Source: Roseivirga sp. UBA6061
GTDB lineage: Bacteria > Bacteroidota > Bacteroidia > Cytophagales > Cyclobacteriaceae
DNA length: 64,000 nt
NCBI GenBank assembly: GCA_002427745.1
Contig: DIYF01000152.1
Coordinates: 43,194-107,193 of the forward strand
Direction: 5' to 3'
The translations under genes and the position numbers were made by a program. Of this stretch, positions 16,785 through 28,642 are shown piece by piece (within the stretch, counting starts at the first letter, position 1; each line of letters starts with the position of its first letter). The notes below the pieces were generated by a model. That model ran no database searches, had not been told where the DNA came from, and saw only the letters and a list, made by a program, of their open reading frames with translations.

Positions 16785-17852
16785 ATGTCAAAGTATGTTA
16801 CGCTTATTATCGCATCTGTTCTATCTCTGTTTTCCGTACAACTACGGGCACAGGATATGCTCTCCAGTACTAAACTGAGCCAGAGAGCCAGCATTACCCA
16901 ACGCATTGGTACTACTGATGTGACCATCGTTTATCACAGCCCTCTGGCGAATGGAAGGAAGATCTTTGGTGGGATTGTACCCTACGACTTTGTGGTAGAT
17001 GATAAAGAGTTTGCTTGGAGAGCCGGCTCCAATCAGCGCACCACTATCGAGTTTACCCATGATGTAAAGATTGAAGGAAAGCCACTGGCAGCGGGTAAGT
17101 ACGGGCTGGTGGTGCTGGTCTCAGAGAAGGAATGGACTTTCGTATTCTCCAGCAATATGACCTGGGGAGCATTTCAATACAGTCCGGAAAACGATGTGTT
17201 ACGCGTAACCGTGAAGACAGAATCGACTGCTTATCAAAACTGGCTCAGTTATGACTTCACCCACCGGGAGGCTGCTTCAGCAAAGGTGGTATTGCGCTGG
17301 GAGCAAACTATGGCAGGCTTTACAGTTGCCACAGATGTATCGGCCAATATTCTGGCTGATTTAAGTAAGAAAGAGGACAAAGATGCCAGCGATTATATGG
17401 CCATGTCGATTGAGACGCTTAAGAAAGACCCCGGTGCGATGGATGAGGCCATGGCTTTGATAGAGCAATCCATTCAGTCCAAAGCCACCTTTCATAACAA
17501 AATGCGAAAAGCCGACCTGTTGATTCAAAGTGGTAGAAAGGCTGAGGGCAACGAACTGAGAGAAGAGACACTGGCAACGGCCAAAGGTTTCGATATGTAT
17601 TACTATGGATTGAGTCCCTACTTGTTAAGAGGTGATAAAAAAGAATCTTATCGTTTGCTCATGGATAACGTTAAGAAGCATCCCGATGCCTGGATTGCCC
17701 ACCTGGCTTTGGGAGAGTATTACATCAAAGCAGGTAATCAGAAGAAGGTGGTAGAGCATATGAAGCGGGCTTCAGAACTTGCTCCGGATAACTGGAGGAA
17801 CTACGCTACCTATTTGTATCAGCAAAACAGACTGATCCTGGAGAGGAAGTAA
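16785..17852 (+). CDS. secreted DUF2911 protein with TPR-like C-terminus
   Basis: This 355-residue protein has a signal peptide (about 22 residues ending LRAQ). Residues 30-185 form the DUF2911 domain (DVTIVYHSPLANGRKIFGG and FAWRAGSNQRTTIEF are its landmarks), a periplasmic or extracellular domain common in Bacteroidota. From residue 200 the sequence is helical and ends with a TPR-like unit (AWIAHLALGEYYIKAGN). The function of the family is unknown. It is followed at once by an array of repeats. Confidence 0.9.
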   Translation: MSKYVTLIIASVLSLFSVQLRAQDMLSSTKLSQRASITQRIGTTDVTIVYHSPLANGRKIFGGIVPYDFVVDDKEFAWRAGSNQRTTIEFTHDVKIEGKPLAAGKYGLVVLVSEKEWTFVFSSNMTWGAFQYSPENDVLRVTVKTESTAYQNWLSYDFTHREAASAKVVLRWEQTMAGFTVATDVSANILADLSKKEDKDASDYMAMSIETLKKDPGAMDEAMALIEQSIQSKATFHNKMRKADLLIQSGRKAEGNELREETLATAKGFDMYYYGLSPYLLRGDKKESYRLLMDNVKKHPDAWIAHLALGEYYIKAGNQKKVVEHMKRASELAPDNWRNYATYLYQQNRLILERK

Positions 17853-17860
17853 TGATGAAC

Positions 17861-18030
17861 GTTTTTATGGACAGTGTCCTTAGGCATTTTTTTTAAGGTT
17901 GTGGTTTAAAATCAGGTAGGGGTGGTTGTTCATAATCCCCAAAGGACACTGTCCTTCAACATCCCAGCATCCCCACCCATCCCTGAGAGTTACTCGCAGA
18001 GGGCTCTGAGGAGGAGTGTGAGTATCAAGG
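17861..18030. repeat. 170-bp structured repeat, copy 1
   Basis: The unit has two modules. Module A (about 17861-17958) is bracketed by GGACAGTGTCC at 17869-17879 and its exact reverse complement GGACACTGTCC at 17944-17954. Module B (about 17975-18013) contains an imperfect hairpin, CCTGAGAGTT paired with GGCTCTGAGG. The unit is followed directly by copy 2 with a period of 170 bases. There is no open frame in it and no transposase nearby. Confidence 0.85.
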
Positions 18031-18200
18031 TTTTTTATGGACAGTGTCCTTAGGTATTTTTTTTAAGGTTGTGGTTTAAAATCAGGTTGGGGTGGTTGTT
18101 CATAATCCCGAAAGGACGCTGTCCTTCAGCATCTCCGCATGCCCACCCATCCCTCAGAGTCACTCGCTGAGGACTCTGAGGAGGGCTGTGAGATATCCTG
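18031..18200. repeat. 170-bp structured repeat, copy 2
   Basis: Same A-B order as copy 1. The right arm of module A is GGACGCTGTCC, so one pair changes from U-A to a U-G wobble and the arms could still pair in RNA. The module B hairpin is perfect here: CCTCAGAGTC paired with GACTCTGAGG around a ten-base loop. Confidence 0.85.
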
Positions 18201-18222
18201 TGAGTCATTCTGCCAGGAATAT

Positions 18223-18945
18223 TTAAGGTAGCACTATTGGTCCCAGCCAGTACATCCAGCCTGCAAAACCTAAGGCCGCTCCCACAAAACCACTGATGAT
18301 AAAGGTGGGCCTGAGGCGCGGAGGAATCACCCGGAACACGATAAAGACAGATACAGCCGCTCCGGTCAGTGCCAGTGGGATGGCGATCAGGCCCGGAGCC
18401 AGGTCCAGATAGAGTGTGGCTACATATTCATCTCCACCGAAGTAATAGCCATTGGGAGATAGCAATTCACTGATAAATCCGGTAAGCAGGTTGAAGACTT
18501 CTCTGAGCCAGAAAAGGGAAAGAAAAACACCCAGCCAGTCGGTAAGTGAAAGTTTTCCGTTCTTCCAGCTTTTCCTGCGCCAAAGCAGGAGTAAGAGACC
18601 AATGGTGCCGGTAAGGCAGGTTTGTATCGGGCCTCCCAGGGTAACCCAGACCATTTCTGACATAAAGCGCTCACGGTTTTTTTCATAAGCTTCCTTTCCG
18701 GGAAAGTCCTCATTGGCTTTGATTTGATCTGAGAAGGATTCATAGACTTTTTCCAACTCGTCTGTCAAGGCCGAACTTCCGTATTCTACTTCAGCAAAAT
18801 GAAGTACAGGGGTATAGCCCAGGGCTCTGGCTGTCAGTAAATGCCCGAACTCATGACTCACCGTACCTATGACCGTAGACAGCATAAATGCCAGCGTAAT
18901 GGCTATCAGGGGCTTTGGCAGTATGGTCAGGCGTGGTGGGTTCAT
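18223..18945 (-). CDS. M50-like membrane zinc metalloprotease (site-2 protease type)
   Basis: This is a 240-residue membrane protein with about five hydrophobic segments. HEFGH at residues 31-35 lies inside a membrane segment, as in site-2-protease-type intramembrane peptidases, and VTLGGPIQT may be the first half of the family's second conserved region. The usual NxxPxxxxDG motif is not obvious; LTDWLG or YLDLAPG might supply the third zinc ligand. An upstream ATG at 18969 lies in sequence belonging to the neighbouring repeat, so the ATG at 18945 is chosen. The gene sits between repeat copies 2 and 3. Proteolytic activity is plausible, not proven. Confidence 0.75.
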   Translation of the reverse strand: MNPPRLTILPKPLIAITLAFMLSTVIGTVSHEFGHLLTARALGYTPVLHFAEVEYGSSALTDELEKVYESFSDQIKANEDFPGKEAYEKNRERFMSEMVWVTLGGPIQTCLTGTIGLLLLLWRRKSWKNGKLSLTDWLGVFLSLFWLREVFNLLTGFISELLSPNGYYFGGDEYVATLYLDLAPGLIAIPLALTGAAVSVFIVFRVIPPRLRPTFIISGFVGAALGFAGWMYWLGPIVLP

Positions 18946-18965
18946 AGATTTTACACAATTTACCA

Positions 18966-19156
18966 GCATTCCTCAGAATCCCTAAGCACCCCTTAGGTTC
19001 ACCCGCCCCCTCAGAGTCACTCGCAGAGGACTCTGAGGAGGAGTGTGAGTATCAATGTTTTTTATGGACAGTGTCCTTAGGCATTTTTTTACAAGGTTGA
19101 GGTTTAAAACCGGGTCAGGGTGGTTGTCCATAATCCCGAAAGGACGCTGTCCTTCA
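18966..19156. repeat. structured repeat, copy 3 (B-A order)
   Basis: Module B (perfect CCTCAGAGTC / GACTCTGAGG hairpin at about 19009-19038) is followed by module A from about 19058 to 19156, with arms GGACAGTGTCC and GGACGCTGTCC. The order is the same phase as the tandem array at 17861-18200, about 1 kb away, so the protease gene may have been inserted between units or excised with them. Confidence 0.8.
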
Positions 19157-19177
19157 TTATCCACAATGGAACCGCTG

Positions 19178-20359
19178 TCAGTTTTCAAACACCACCCGGA
19201 TATACTCCGATTCGTCTCCCGGTCCGGCTGTAATCTGCAGGTAGGGCTGGCCGGTGAGCGTCATAATCACGGAAGCGAATGTGAAGCCAAAACGGCCTTC
19301 TCTGCGGTTGACACATACCGGGTGGTTGGGATCATCCTTAGATCGCAGCGTTTGTTTAATCAGCTCATCAGAAACAAGAGGCGTGCTGTTCATCCGCTTT
19401 TGGAGTGCATCCAGTCGCACATAGCTGTTTGAGCCTTTGGGCAGTCTGTTCTCCGGCTGGTTTGGGTCAAAACGTTCGTGGCGGGGCTTAATGTCATCAT
19501 TCACGATCGGGTGGTTGGTGTGATATACCGTCCCATTCTCATTATCAGGCTTGAACCGCACTACTTTGTTGGCAGATGCTTCGTAGTCAAATACCTCTCC
19601 GCGGATGCCTATGATGTAGTTCTGCCCTGAGGCATGGGGAGAATTTTTCACAAAGCTCAGTATCTCATCTTTCTCTGTGGAGCCAATAATCTTTCTGATC
19701 ATAAAGGCTACCGGCAACCCGCTGGCGGAGGCATTGAGTTGCATGATCGTATTAACACAAACGCCCACACCTTTGGCATTCATACCATTCAGGGCAATCA
19801 GACCGGGATGTGTGAGAATAAGTTGTTCCGGGCTATCGCCTTCAGCTTCCAGCCTGATCAGGGTCTGATAACCGTCTGTATAGGTCTCGATATCCATGTT
19901 CTGGGCGATATAGCTTGGGCTGCCGTTAATAGATGGTACACCTACATCACTGCAATGGTGATTCTCAGGGTTTTCGATGAACACCCAAAACTCATCCAGA
20001 AGGTTCAGCACAAAAATGTCGTTGAAGGCCTGTCCGGAGCCATCGGCAATACCTCTGACTTCCTCATACAATTCGGGTGTGAGCTCTCTGATGGTGTTGG
20101 TAAAGTCAGCATAAGCAAAAAACTCTTCCAATACCAGGTCGGCATCTTTTCGCAAAGCCCTTGAGGTGCTTTTCTTCCAGAGACTCACGATTTCTCCAAT
20201 CTCCTTTTTAAGCTTTTGTCCGTGTTGTAACCCCAGTTTATATCCTCTGCCCGAGAGGGTAATCTGGTTGAGTGTTCGCCCGGCAGATTGACTGTAAATA
20301 AGCGGGGCTGAACCAATGAAAAGGACGATAAGAACTAAAGATGTTTTTCGGATAAGCAT
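19178..20359 (-). CDS. secreted C45 family (acyl-CoA:6-APA acyltransferase-like) Ntn hydrolase
   Basis: This is a 393-residue protein with a signal peptide (first 23 residues, ending IYSQ). The body matches the peptidase C45 / isopenicillin N acyltransferase-like fold: GYKLGLQHGQKL near the start, LTPELYEEVRGIADGSG, and the autocatalytic HHC-SDVG with nucleophile Cys136. Self-cleavage before this Cys would give the active N-terminal nucleophile. Such bacterial proteins hydrolyse or transfer amide-linked acyl groups; the natural substrate is unknown. A second Ntn amidase of a different family is at 29509. Confidence 0.88.
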   Translation of the reverse strand: MLIRKTSLVLIVLFIGSAPLIYSQSAGRTLNQITLSGRGYKLGLQHGQKLKKEIGEIVSLWKKSTSRALRKDADLVLEEFFAYADFTNTIRELTPELYEEVRGIADGSGQAFNDIFVLNLLDEFWVFIENPENHHCSDVGVPSINGSPSYIAQNMDIETYTDGYQTLIRLEAEGDSPEQLILTHPGLIALNGMNAKGVGVCVNTIMQLNASASGLPVAFMIRKIIGSTEKDEILSFVKNSPHASGQNYIIGIRGEVFDYEASANKVVRFKPDNENGTVYHTNHPIVNDDIKPRHERFDPNQPENRLPKGSNSYVRLDALQKRMNSTPLVSDELIKQTLRSKDDPNHPVCVNRREGRFGFTFASVIMTLTGQPYLQITAGPGDESEYIRVVFEN

Positions 20360-22934
<2,575 letters not shown>

Positions 22935-22999
22935 GCCAAAATTGATAAATGACCTCTGCATATTGCAGGGGCTATCCAATACCGATTAATAAAGGAAAG

Positions 23000-23031
23000 C
23001 AGGGAGTCCCGAAAGAGATTCCCTGTTTTGT
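23000..23031 (+). terminator. terminator after katG
   Basis: GCAGGGA and TTCCCTGT form a stem with a partly paired loop, followed by TTTTGTTT. It is 66 bases after the katG stop and just before the next start. Confidence 0.65.
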
Positions 23032-23049
23032 TTCACCAAATTCTTCAGG

Positions 23050-23580
23050 ATGATTCATCTGATAACAGCCAGGGGTAAAATAGCCAAACGCTATTACCTG
23101 AAGCCCGCACAAATCTCGGATTTTAAGTCGCTCATGAGGACGATTACATCGGGCCGTGTGATGATAATTTCCACCTGGTTTCGTTCAGATCTTTTTTATC
23201 AGTCGGATGAGTCACAAACAGAGGCCGTGATTAAAGGCTGGGCACTACACGCCAGTGCTGAAGCAGCAGAACCGACAGACTTCCAGGTCTGTGAGGGTGA
23301 TGAGCTTTCACTGACGCAGTATTTTCAGTCTGTGAATCAAATGGCGAGGAACTGGTACAAGTACCGGCTTTATAAAAAAGCTTTTGTCTACTCCTTCAGC
23401 AACGATCAGAAAAACCCCATGGCGCAAACCATTGTGGCTTGTGACCAACACCTGACAGAGCACCCCGCTATCAAAAGAACCTCTCTGATCAGCTCTGTGA
23501 AAGAAATGGATAATGCCGTGACAGATGATACCTTCTCGCTGGCCATGCGGATTATTAAAAATCAGACCCACTCCAATTGA
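23050..23580 (+). CDS. hypothetical protein
   Basis: This is a 176-residue cytoplasmic protein without signal or membrane segment. The sequence begins MIHLITARGKIAKRYYLKP and includes a YKYRLYKKAFVYSFS stretch. No known motif is visible. It lies 19 bases after the katG terminator and is closed by a hairpin shared with a convergent gene, so it is probably transcribed alone or by read-through from katG. Confidence 0.65.
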   Translation: MIHLITARGKIAKRYYLKPAQISDFKSLMRTITSGRVMIISTWFRSDLFYQSDESQTEAVIKGWALHASAEAAEPTDFQVCEGDELSLTQYFQSVNQMARNWYKYRLYKKAFVYSFSNDQKNPMAQTIVACDQHLTEHPAIKRTSLISSVKEMDNAVTDDTFSLAMRIIKNQTHSN

Positions 23581-23582
23581 AA

Positions 23583-23628
23583 GGACATCATGCAGAACTT
23601 AGAAAGGAGCACTGCACGATGTCCATTT
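23583..23628. terminator. bidirectional terminator between convergent genes
   Basis: GGACATC-a-TGCAG and CTGCA-c-GATGTCC form a 12-bp stem with one mismatch around a 16-base loop, with ATTTTA on the right and an A-rich left side. It separates the 23050 gene from the leftward LRR gene at 23639. Confidence 0.7.
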
Positions 23629-23638
23629 TAACTGTTGG

Positions 23639-24544
23639 CTAGTTACAAAGCGCATTCAGCTCCTGATACTCAGATTTTGTAATACTGGGAACATTTTGAC
23701 CATCACTGATTTTGATGCAGGACAAATCGGGGTTTCTGTCAACCACCAGAAAGTCGAGTTTAGATAAGTGACTTATGTCCAGACCGGTAAGCAGATTACT
23801 GGAGCAATACAGATATTGCAGGTTGGTATTATGTTCCAGGTCCACAGTCGTGATGCGGTTGTTGGAAAAAAGCAGTGTTTCCAGCAGTGCGTTTGAAGTA
23901 ACATCCAGACTGGTAAGTTCATTGGTCGTCAATAAAAGATTTTTGAGCCGTGGCGCGCCACTGAGGTCGATGGACTGTAACAGGTTATGACTGATGAGTA
24001 ATGCTTCCAGAGACTCATTCTCTATGCTGATCTCCGTTAACGAATTGAATGATAATCTCAAGGTCTTCAGTTGTGATAACCCGGTAAGCCCTGTCACCTC
24101 GCTGATATCGTTGACAGTCAGGTCGGCCCAGATCAACTCTGTGTTTTTACCCAAATCAATCGATGTGATATTATTTGCGGCAAGACTGAGAGTGTCCAGG
24201 GCAGTGTTATGACTTAAATCGACCTGTGTCAGGGCGTTTCCCATCGCATAAAGACTCTTCAGGTTGATAAAACCCTCAATGCCGGTCAGGTCGTGGATTT
24301 CATCAATCCTGATATTCGCGTTGAGCATCAGGTTCTCGACACTTTCAGCATCTGTTTTAGATATCTGCTGATTTACCTCACCATCCGTATCTATTCCAAG
24401 GTCTATCAGATGCGTTTCAAAGCTGGCATCAGGAATGGTGATATAATCTTCATTGATGGGCACTACAGGATCATCGTCTGAGCAGGAAAAGATCATCAGG
24501 GGTAGAGCGAGTATGGTCAGTCCTGTTTTGAATGTGTTGTTCAT
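23639..24544 (-). CDS. leucine-rich-repeat lipoprotein
   Basis: This is a 301-residue predicted lipoprotein (lipobox IFSC near residue 20) anchored in the outer membrane or exported to the surface. After an acidic linker (SDDDPVVPI) and a cap, residues 75-270 contain about eight leucine-rich repeats of roughly 21 residues of the pattern LxxLxLSxNxLTxIDL, as in internalin-type proteins, ending with a short cysteine-containing cap (DLSCIKIS). The ATG at 24544 is chosen because the upstream ATG at 24586 would put 14 polar residues before the signal peptide. Likely a binding protein; the ligand is unknown. Confidence 0.88.
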   Translation of the reverse strand: MNNTFKTGLTILALPLMIFSCSDDDPVVPINEDYITIPDASFETHLIDLGIDTDGEVNQQISKTDAESVENLMLNANIRIDEIHDLTGIEGFINLKSLYAMGNALTQVDLSHNTALDTLSLAANNITSIDLGKNTELIWADLTVNDISEVTGLTGLSQLKTLRLSFNSLTEISIENESLEALLISHNLLQSIDLSGAPRLKNLLLTTNELTSLDVTSNALLETLLFSNNRITTVDLEHNTNLQYLYCSSNLLTGLDISHLSKLDFLVVDRNPDLSCIKISDGQNVPSITKSEYQELNALCN

Positions 24545-24808
24545 GTTGTTGTTTTGAATTGGTATGGTTGTTTTGAAAAATGACAATAGGGTTCCAGCCT
24601 CTGCGAAGAGGTCAGGTCAATATTTCCAGAAGAGGTTGATTAAATCAGCTTTTGCCCGATGTTTTTTGGCAACTGGAGAAAACTGTTAAGAGCTAGACGG
24701 AGGCTGGCAAAATTTGTTGCCATTGCTGCGGGGAAAGTGAAAAATAATTGGTGTGGCAAGCCCGCTGTTCAACCGTAGGTTCTGATAAAATGAAATGGAT
24801 ATGGCAAA

Positions 24809-25915
24809 TCAGCTTCTGACCAGCTCATCAACAGCGGTTTTAGCAGACTGTGCAGCTGTATGCACAGAAACCCAGTCTTCACCATTGGTATAAGCTCCTC
24901 CGGCAAAATAAAGTTTACTGCTTACCGATTCTCCCAGTCTGCGTACTGTGCGCCAGTTGGCATGATCTGTCAGATAACCTCCCTTGATAAAGGGTTCATC
25001 GTTCCAGTCTTGTGTGATATGCTTGATATAGCTGGTTGTGGCCTGATTGGCATAGATGGCATCCAGTTCGTTTAGCATAAAATCTCTTAGCTGATCTCCG
25101 GACATAGCACTGAGCTCCCTGGCGGGTGTACCCACACTAAAGAGACCCAGAATGTTTCTGGTTGTGTTTTGTCCAAAAGCGGCATTATAGTAGATTTTCT
25201 GACCATCTGTCTGAGGCGATATGTTTACCTCACGGCTATCATCATAGAACTTCTCCGAAAACTCGAAGAAGGCCTTGAATCCTTCCCAGATGGTAAGGCC
25301 ATTGATGGCTTCTGCTTTGTCCTGCGGCAGGGCAGGAGTAAACTGCAGGTCATTGTCCTGAAGTATTTTCAGAGGTACCGATACCACCACCTTATCTGCT
25401 GTAAGCTGACCCGTACCCGTATTGACGATCACTTTATCTCCGGAGTAATCAATAGAGCTGACCACGGTATTAAAAGCAATTTTACCCGTGACTGAGGGAA
25501 CAATGTAATCTTCGAAAAAATTGAACCAGGAATAGTTGACGAATTTGCGGTCCGGGTTATCCGGAACCGTATTCACATTTACCTGAACAGATGAGTCATT
25601 AACGATTTCCTGGAAAATATCCGTACCGGTTTCAAGCCACTCGGCACCCAGCGGAATAGGAAAGTCCGCAAAACCCGTGTTGATTCTCATCCGGCCGCCA
25701 TAGACAGAGGACGCCTCCAGAATCTGGAAATCAATGCCCTGCTGAGCCAGCAGATAACCTGCCGTCAGTCCTCCGGCTCCGGCCCCGATGATCAATACAT
25801 TGCCATTAAAATCGGGAGCGGGACTATCATCACTACCGCAGGCAGACAAAGCTGAAGAAAACGGTACGGCTATTCCCAACAGACCGCACATCCTGACAAA
25901 TTCTTTCCGGGTCAT
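24809..25915 (-). CDS. FAD-dependent amine oxidase-like lipoprotein
   Basis: This is a 368-residue flavoprotein of the monoamine-oxidase / phytoene-desaturase superfamily. The dinucleotide motif GAGAGG is at residues 44-49, followed by ILEASSVYGGRMR, and the C-terminal FAD contact is LYFAGGAYTNGEDWVSVHTA. The N-terminus has a hydrophobic stretch and a lipobox-like LSAC (Cys26), so it is probably exported and lipid-anchored. The RK at the start hints at Tat export, which a folded flavoprotein would need, but the twin-arginine motif is imperfect. Substrate unknown. Confidence 0.88.
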   Translation of the reverse strand: MTRKEFVRMCGLLGIAVPFSSALSACGSDDSPAPDFNGNVLIIGAGAGGLTAGYLLAQQGIDFQILEASSVYGGRMRINTGFADFPIPLGAEWLETGTDIFQEIVNDSSVQVNVNTVPDNPDRKFVNYSWFNFFEDYIVPSVTGKIAFNTVVSSIDYSGDKVIVNTGTGQLTADKVVVSVPLKILQDNDLQFTPALPQDKAEAINGLTIWEGFKAFFEFSEKFYDDSREVNISPQTDGQKIYYNAAFGQNTTRNILGLFSVGTPARELSAMSGDQLRDFMLNELDAIYANQATTSYIKHITQDWNDEPFIKGGYLTDHANWRTVRRLGESVSSKLYFAGGAYTNGEDWVSVHTAAQSAKTAVDELVRS

Positions 25916-26180
25916 CCTGTATCTTTTTTCTTAAGATACGGCAATCAGGCGGTATTAATACTTTTTATCAATCGGTGAATCCGAATATCATATGAGCGGG
26001 CGTTCCGGTAAGATCAGCGAAGTACTTGCGAGATGCAGGAGAGCAGTCTGAAAAGAAGTAAACCCCATGATAAAGAACTTCAGATTTCTGATATCTTTCT
26101 TAATAAAAGATAGTTTACGCTGAAAAATTCAGGTTGAATCTGCCTGGTATTTCATTAGATGTATTCCTGGAATTGATGTA

Positions 26181-27431
26181 CTACTTCCGGTCGATCAGGG
26201 TAGGAGCAGTAATTTCGTTGATAAACATCAGGCCGTCATAATGTCTGGCGGGTATAATGGTATGTTCCCATTGTCCCCATTCAAAAGAAGAAATACTGTC
26301 GTACAACCAGGTAAAAGCAGGGGCTGAAGTTGTCGGGTCACCTATATCCAGAAAAGACATATCATGGTTCAACCGCTTCATCTCCGATTCCAGGCTGAAG
26401 TCCTTTGGTGTTTTAAAGTTGAAATTATCGCGCAAAAAAAAGGCCCAGGCACTGCCTTCATAGCCGTAGAGGCCTATGGTATATACCTGATCTCCCAGGG
26501 CTTCGTCAACATATTCTCCCTGCCTCTTGAAATACCTGTTTTGACTATAGGCTTTGGAGATATGTGCATTATGGGCCCAAACAATCATTTTCTCATCTTC
26601 ATATACTGATTCGGCTAGCCAGATAACGTTTTCTCCCATTAACCGGTCTCTTATTGAGTCCATGGTTGTCTGGTTGTAATTTGCTTTGTCTACTGAAAAC
26701 GTGGATTTGATATTGCCCAATGATTGCACCAGATGGGCCACGATGTGTGGGTTATTGGGGTATTGGTTTTCAATAGCAGGTTTGTTTTCCATTACAAACT
26801 GTTCACATACCCATATAGAATCGAGTACAGATTGTTGTCGGCCGGTAAAAAAGTCATCACTTACCTGACGGTAAGCAAAGTGGCTCAAATGCGCATAGAC
26901 ATGTTCAAATGCACTTAGTTTTGAGGAGTCAACCTGGTTTATAAGAGATTTGAAAAATACAGGAAAATAGCCCCCGGTAGGCAGGTTGTCAAAGCCGGTT
27001 AAGTAGAGTGGGTTAGGAGTGCTCTGGGTGCTTTTGATATAAGTGAAGAGAGGTAGTGCCTCTTTAAAATTCCAGGCACCATAAAAACAAGCCCGCATGA
27101 GTGTGCTGTCATTGAGATTTTCAATGTCCATAAAGGCTCCGGAGCAATCGCTCAGTGCACCTTCCACTGCTAATACATTATAACCCAGCTTTTCGTGCAG
27201 ATACTTTACCAATCTGGTTTTGAGAATGAAGTACTCTGCCATACCATGACCACTTTCGCCAATCTGTACTATTCTCTTATCTGAAAGGATTTTCTCAAAA
27301 GGGCGTAGGTCCTGATAAGATTCATCCGTCATGGAGCTGATCTCAAAGAAAGTGGTCTGATAACTGTGATTATCAGACCTACAGTTAGTTATAAGTAAAA
27401 CCAGGCAGAACAGGGTAGCGAACTTTTTCAT
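26181..27431 (-). CDS. erythromycin esterase-like protein, predicted lipoprotein
   Basis: This 416-residue protein carries a signal peptide with a lipobox (LITNC, Cys17). It has the erythromycin esterase domain: IGESGHGMAEYFILK near residue 57 contains the His and Glu landmarks of the family, NVLAVEG follows, and MIVWAHNAHISK is the second conserved motif. True macrolide esterases (EreA/EreB) are one branch; most members have unknown substrates, so resistance should not be assumed. It stands alone between spacers of 265 and 243 bases. Confidence 0.88.
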   Translation of the reverse strand: MKKFATLFCLVLLITNCRSDNHSYQTTFFEISSMTDESYQDLRPFEKILSDKRIVQIGESGHGMAEYFILKTRLVKYLHEKLGYNVLAVEGALSDCSGAFMDIENLNDSTLMRACFYGAWNFKEALPLFTYIKSTQSTPNPLYLTGFDNLPTGGYFPVFFKSLINQVDSSKLSAFEHVYAHLSHFAYRQVSDDFFTGRQQSVLDSIWVCEQFVMENKPAIENQYPNNPHIVAHLVQSLGNIKSTFSVDKANYNQTTMDSIRDRLMGENVIWLAESVYEDEKMIVWAHNAHISKAYSQNRYFKRQGEYVDEALGDQVYTIGLYGYEGSAWAFFLRDNFNFKTPKDFSLESEMKRLNHDMSFLDIGDPTTSAPAFTWLYDSISSFEWGQWEHTIIPARHYDGLMFINEITAPTLIDRK

Positions 27432-27674
27432 TGGCAGGTATATCAGATCGGTTGAACGGCCAATATGAAAATCTTATGCCTTGCGGGGTCTCTGTTCTGA
27501 TGTTAAGGAGTAAAATATGATTGGTTTTTACGATTTAGCCGGGTGAGATGCTCTTTCGTATAATACCCGTTTGAATTCTCTGGTGGACATTTTATCTTCC
27601 AAAACGCGATTTTTTGATATGCTCGGGGTGTTTACGGGGAAATTGTCCTGTCAAAACCCTTAAAACAGCTTACT

Positions 27675-28601
27675 ATGTTATCACTTTTTAAGAATACTCT
27701 CAGGGGCTTTTACCTTGCTGTTTGCAGCTGCCTCATGTTGTTGCCTGTTCATTCCGGGTTGGCTCAGACCCAGGCAGAAGTTCCCTCATTTGAAGAGCGG
27801 AAAGCACTCTTTCAATATGAAAAAGGCCAGCTCAACATCAGAGAGGTGGGGAGCGAAAAAAGAGGGAATGTGACGATACGGGATATCACTTTTGAAGGGG
27901 TACCGGGCAAAGACAGAGTGGAGGCTTACCTGGTGATACCGGATGGAGACGGACCTTTTGCCGGCATTCTCTGGGGTCATTGGCTGGGCCATCATACGTC
28001 TGACAGAAATCAATACCTGGAGGAGGCTGTGGACCTGGCTGCTAAAGGGGTGGTGTCTCTGCTGATCAACGCCATGTGGGCTGAACCTCACTGGTATGAA
28101 AACCGGGTGCTGGAAGAGGACTATGAAAACTCCATTCAGCAGGTAGTGGAGATGCGAAAGGCCATGGACCTCTTAATGTCCCAGGAGAAGGTAGATAAAG
28201 AGCGAGTGGCCTATGTGGGGCACGATTACTCCGGTATGTACGGATCCATCGCAGCAGGGGTAGAGCCCAGGGCCAAAACCTACGTTTTTATCGCGGTAAC
28301 CTCCAGTCTGTATGACTGGGCCTTTTTGGCCAATCAGCCCAAATCAAAAATCGCATATGTTCGCCAAAATGCTGTTTTTGAGCTGACAGATTTTATCAGC
28401 CAGATCAAAGGATCTGTGCTCTGCCAGTTTTCCAATACCGACCCCTTTATTGCCAAAACTGACGGAAACCTCTTCTACAATGCACTTAAGGTAGAGCAGA
28501 AAGAGCGAAAACGTTATGCTGCAGAGCATTTTATGGGCACTGCTGAGATCAGAGCCGACCGCACTGCCTGGCTGATAAAGGAACTCGGGCTGAAGGAGTA
28601 A
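27675..28601 (+). CDS. secreted alpha/beta hydrolase (dienelactone-hydrolase-like) with Asp at the nucleophile position
   Basis: This 308-residue protein has a signal peptide (about 30 residues ending GLAQ). The alpha/beta hydrolase core is visible: GILWGHWLGHH as the oxyanion region and VGHDYSGMYG as the nucleophile elbow near residues 182-190. The nucleophile position holds Asp184 rather than the expected Ser or Cys. Asp is the nucleophile in epoxide hydrolases and dehalogenases but is unusual in a DLH-like context. The C-terminal AEHFMG supplies a candidate catalytic His. Enzyme class is therefore open. Confidence 0.82.
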   Translation: MLSLFKNTLRGFYLAVCSCLMLLPVHSGLAQTQAEVPSFEERKALFQYEKGQLNIREVGSEKRGNVTIRDITFEGVPGKDRVEAYLVIPDGDGPFAGILWGHWLGHHTSDRNQYLEEAVDLAAKGVVSLLINAMWAEPHWYENRVLEEDYENSIQQVVEMRKAMDLLMSQEKVDKERVAYVGHDYSGMYGSIAAGVEPRAKTYVFIAVTSSLYDWAFLANQPKSKIAYVRQNAVFELTDFISQIKGSVLCQFSNTDPFIAKTDGNLFYNALKVEQKERKRYAAEHFMGTAEIRADRTAWLIKELGLKE

Positions 28602-28642
28602 AAGTTCACAACATCTTGCAGTTTCTGATGTGAAGTACAAAC

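Noticed and set aside
17861..18200. Possible CRISPR array
   Set aside because: Only two tandem units with a 170-base period and no spacer variation; units contain internal palindromes and a third copy is 1 kb away, so this is an interspersed repeat.
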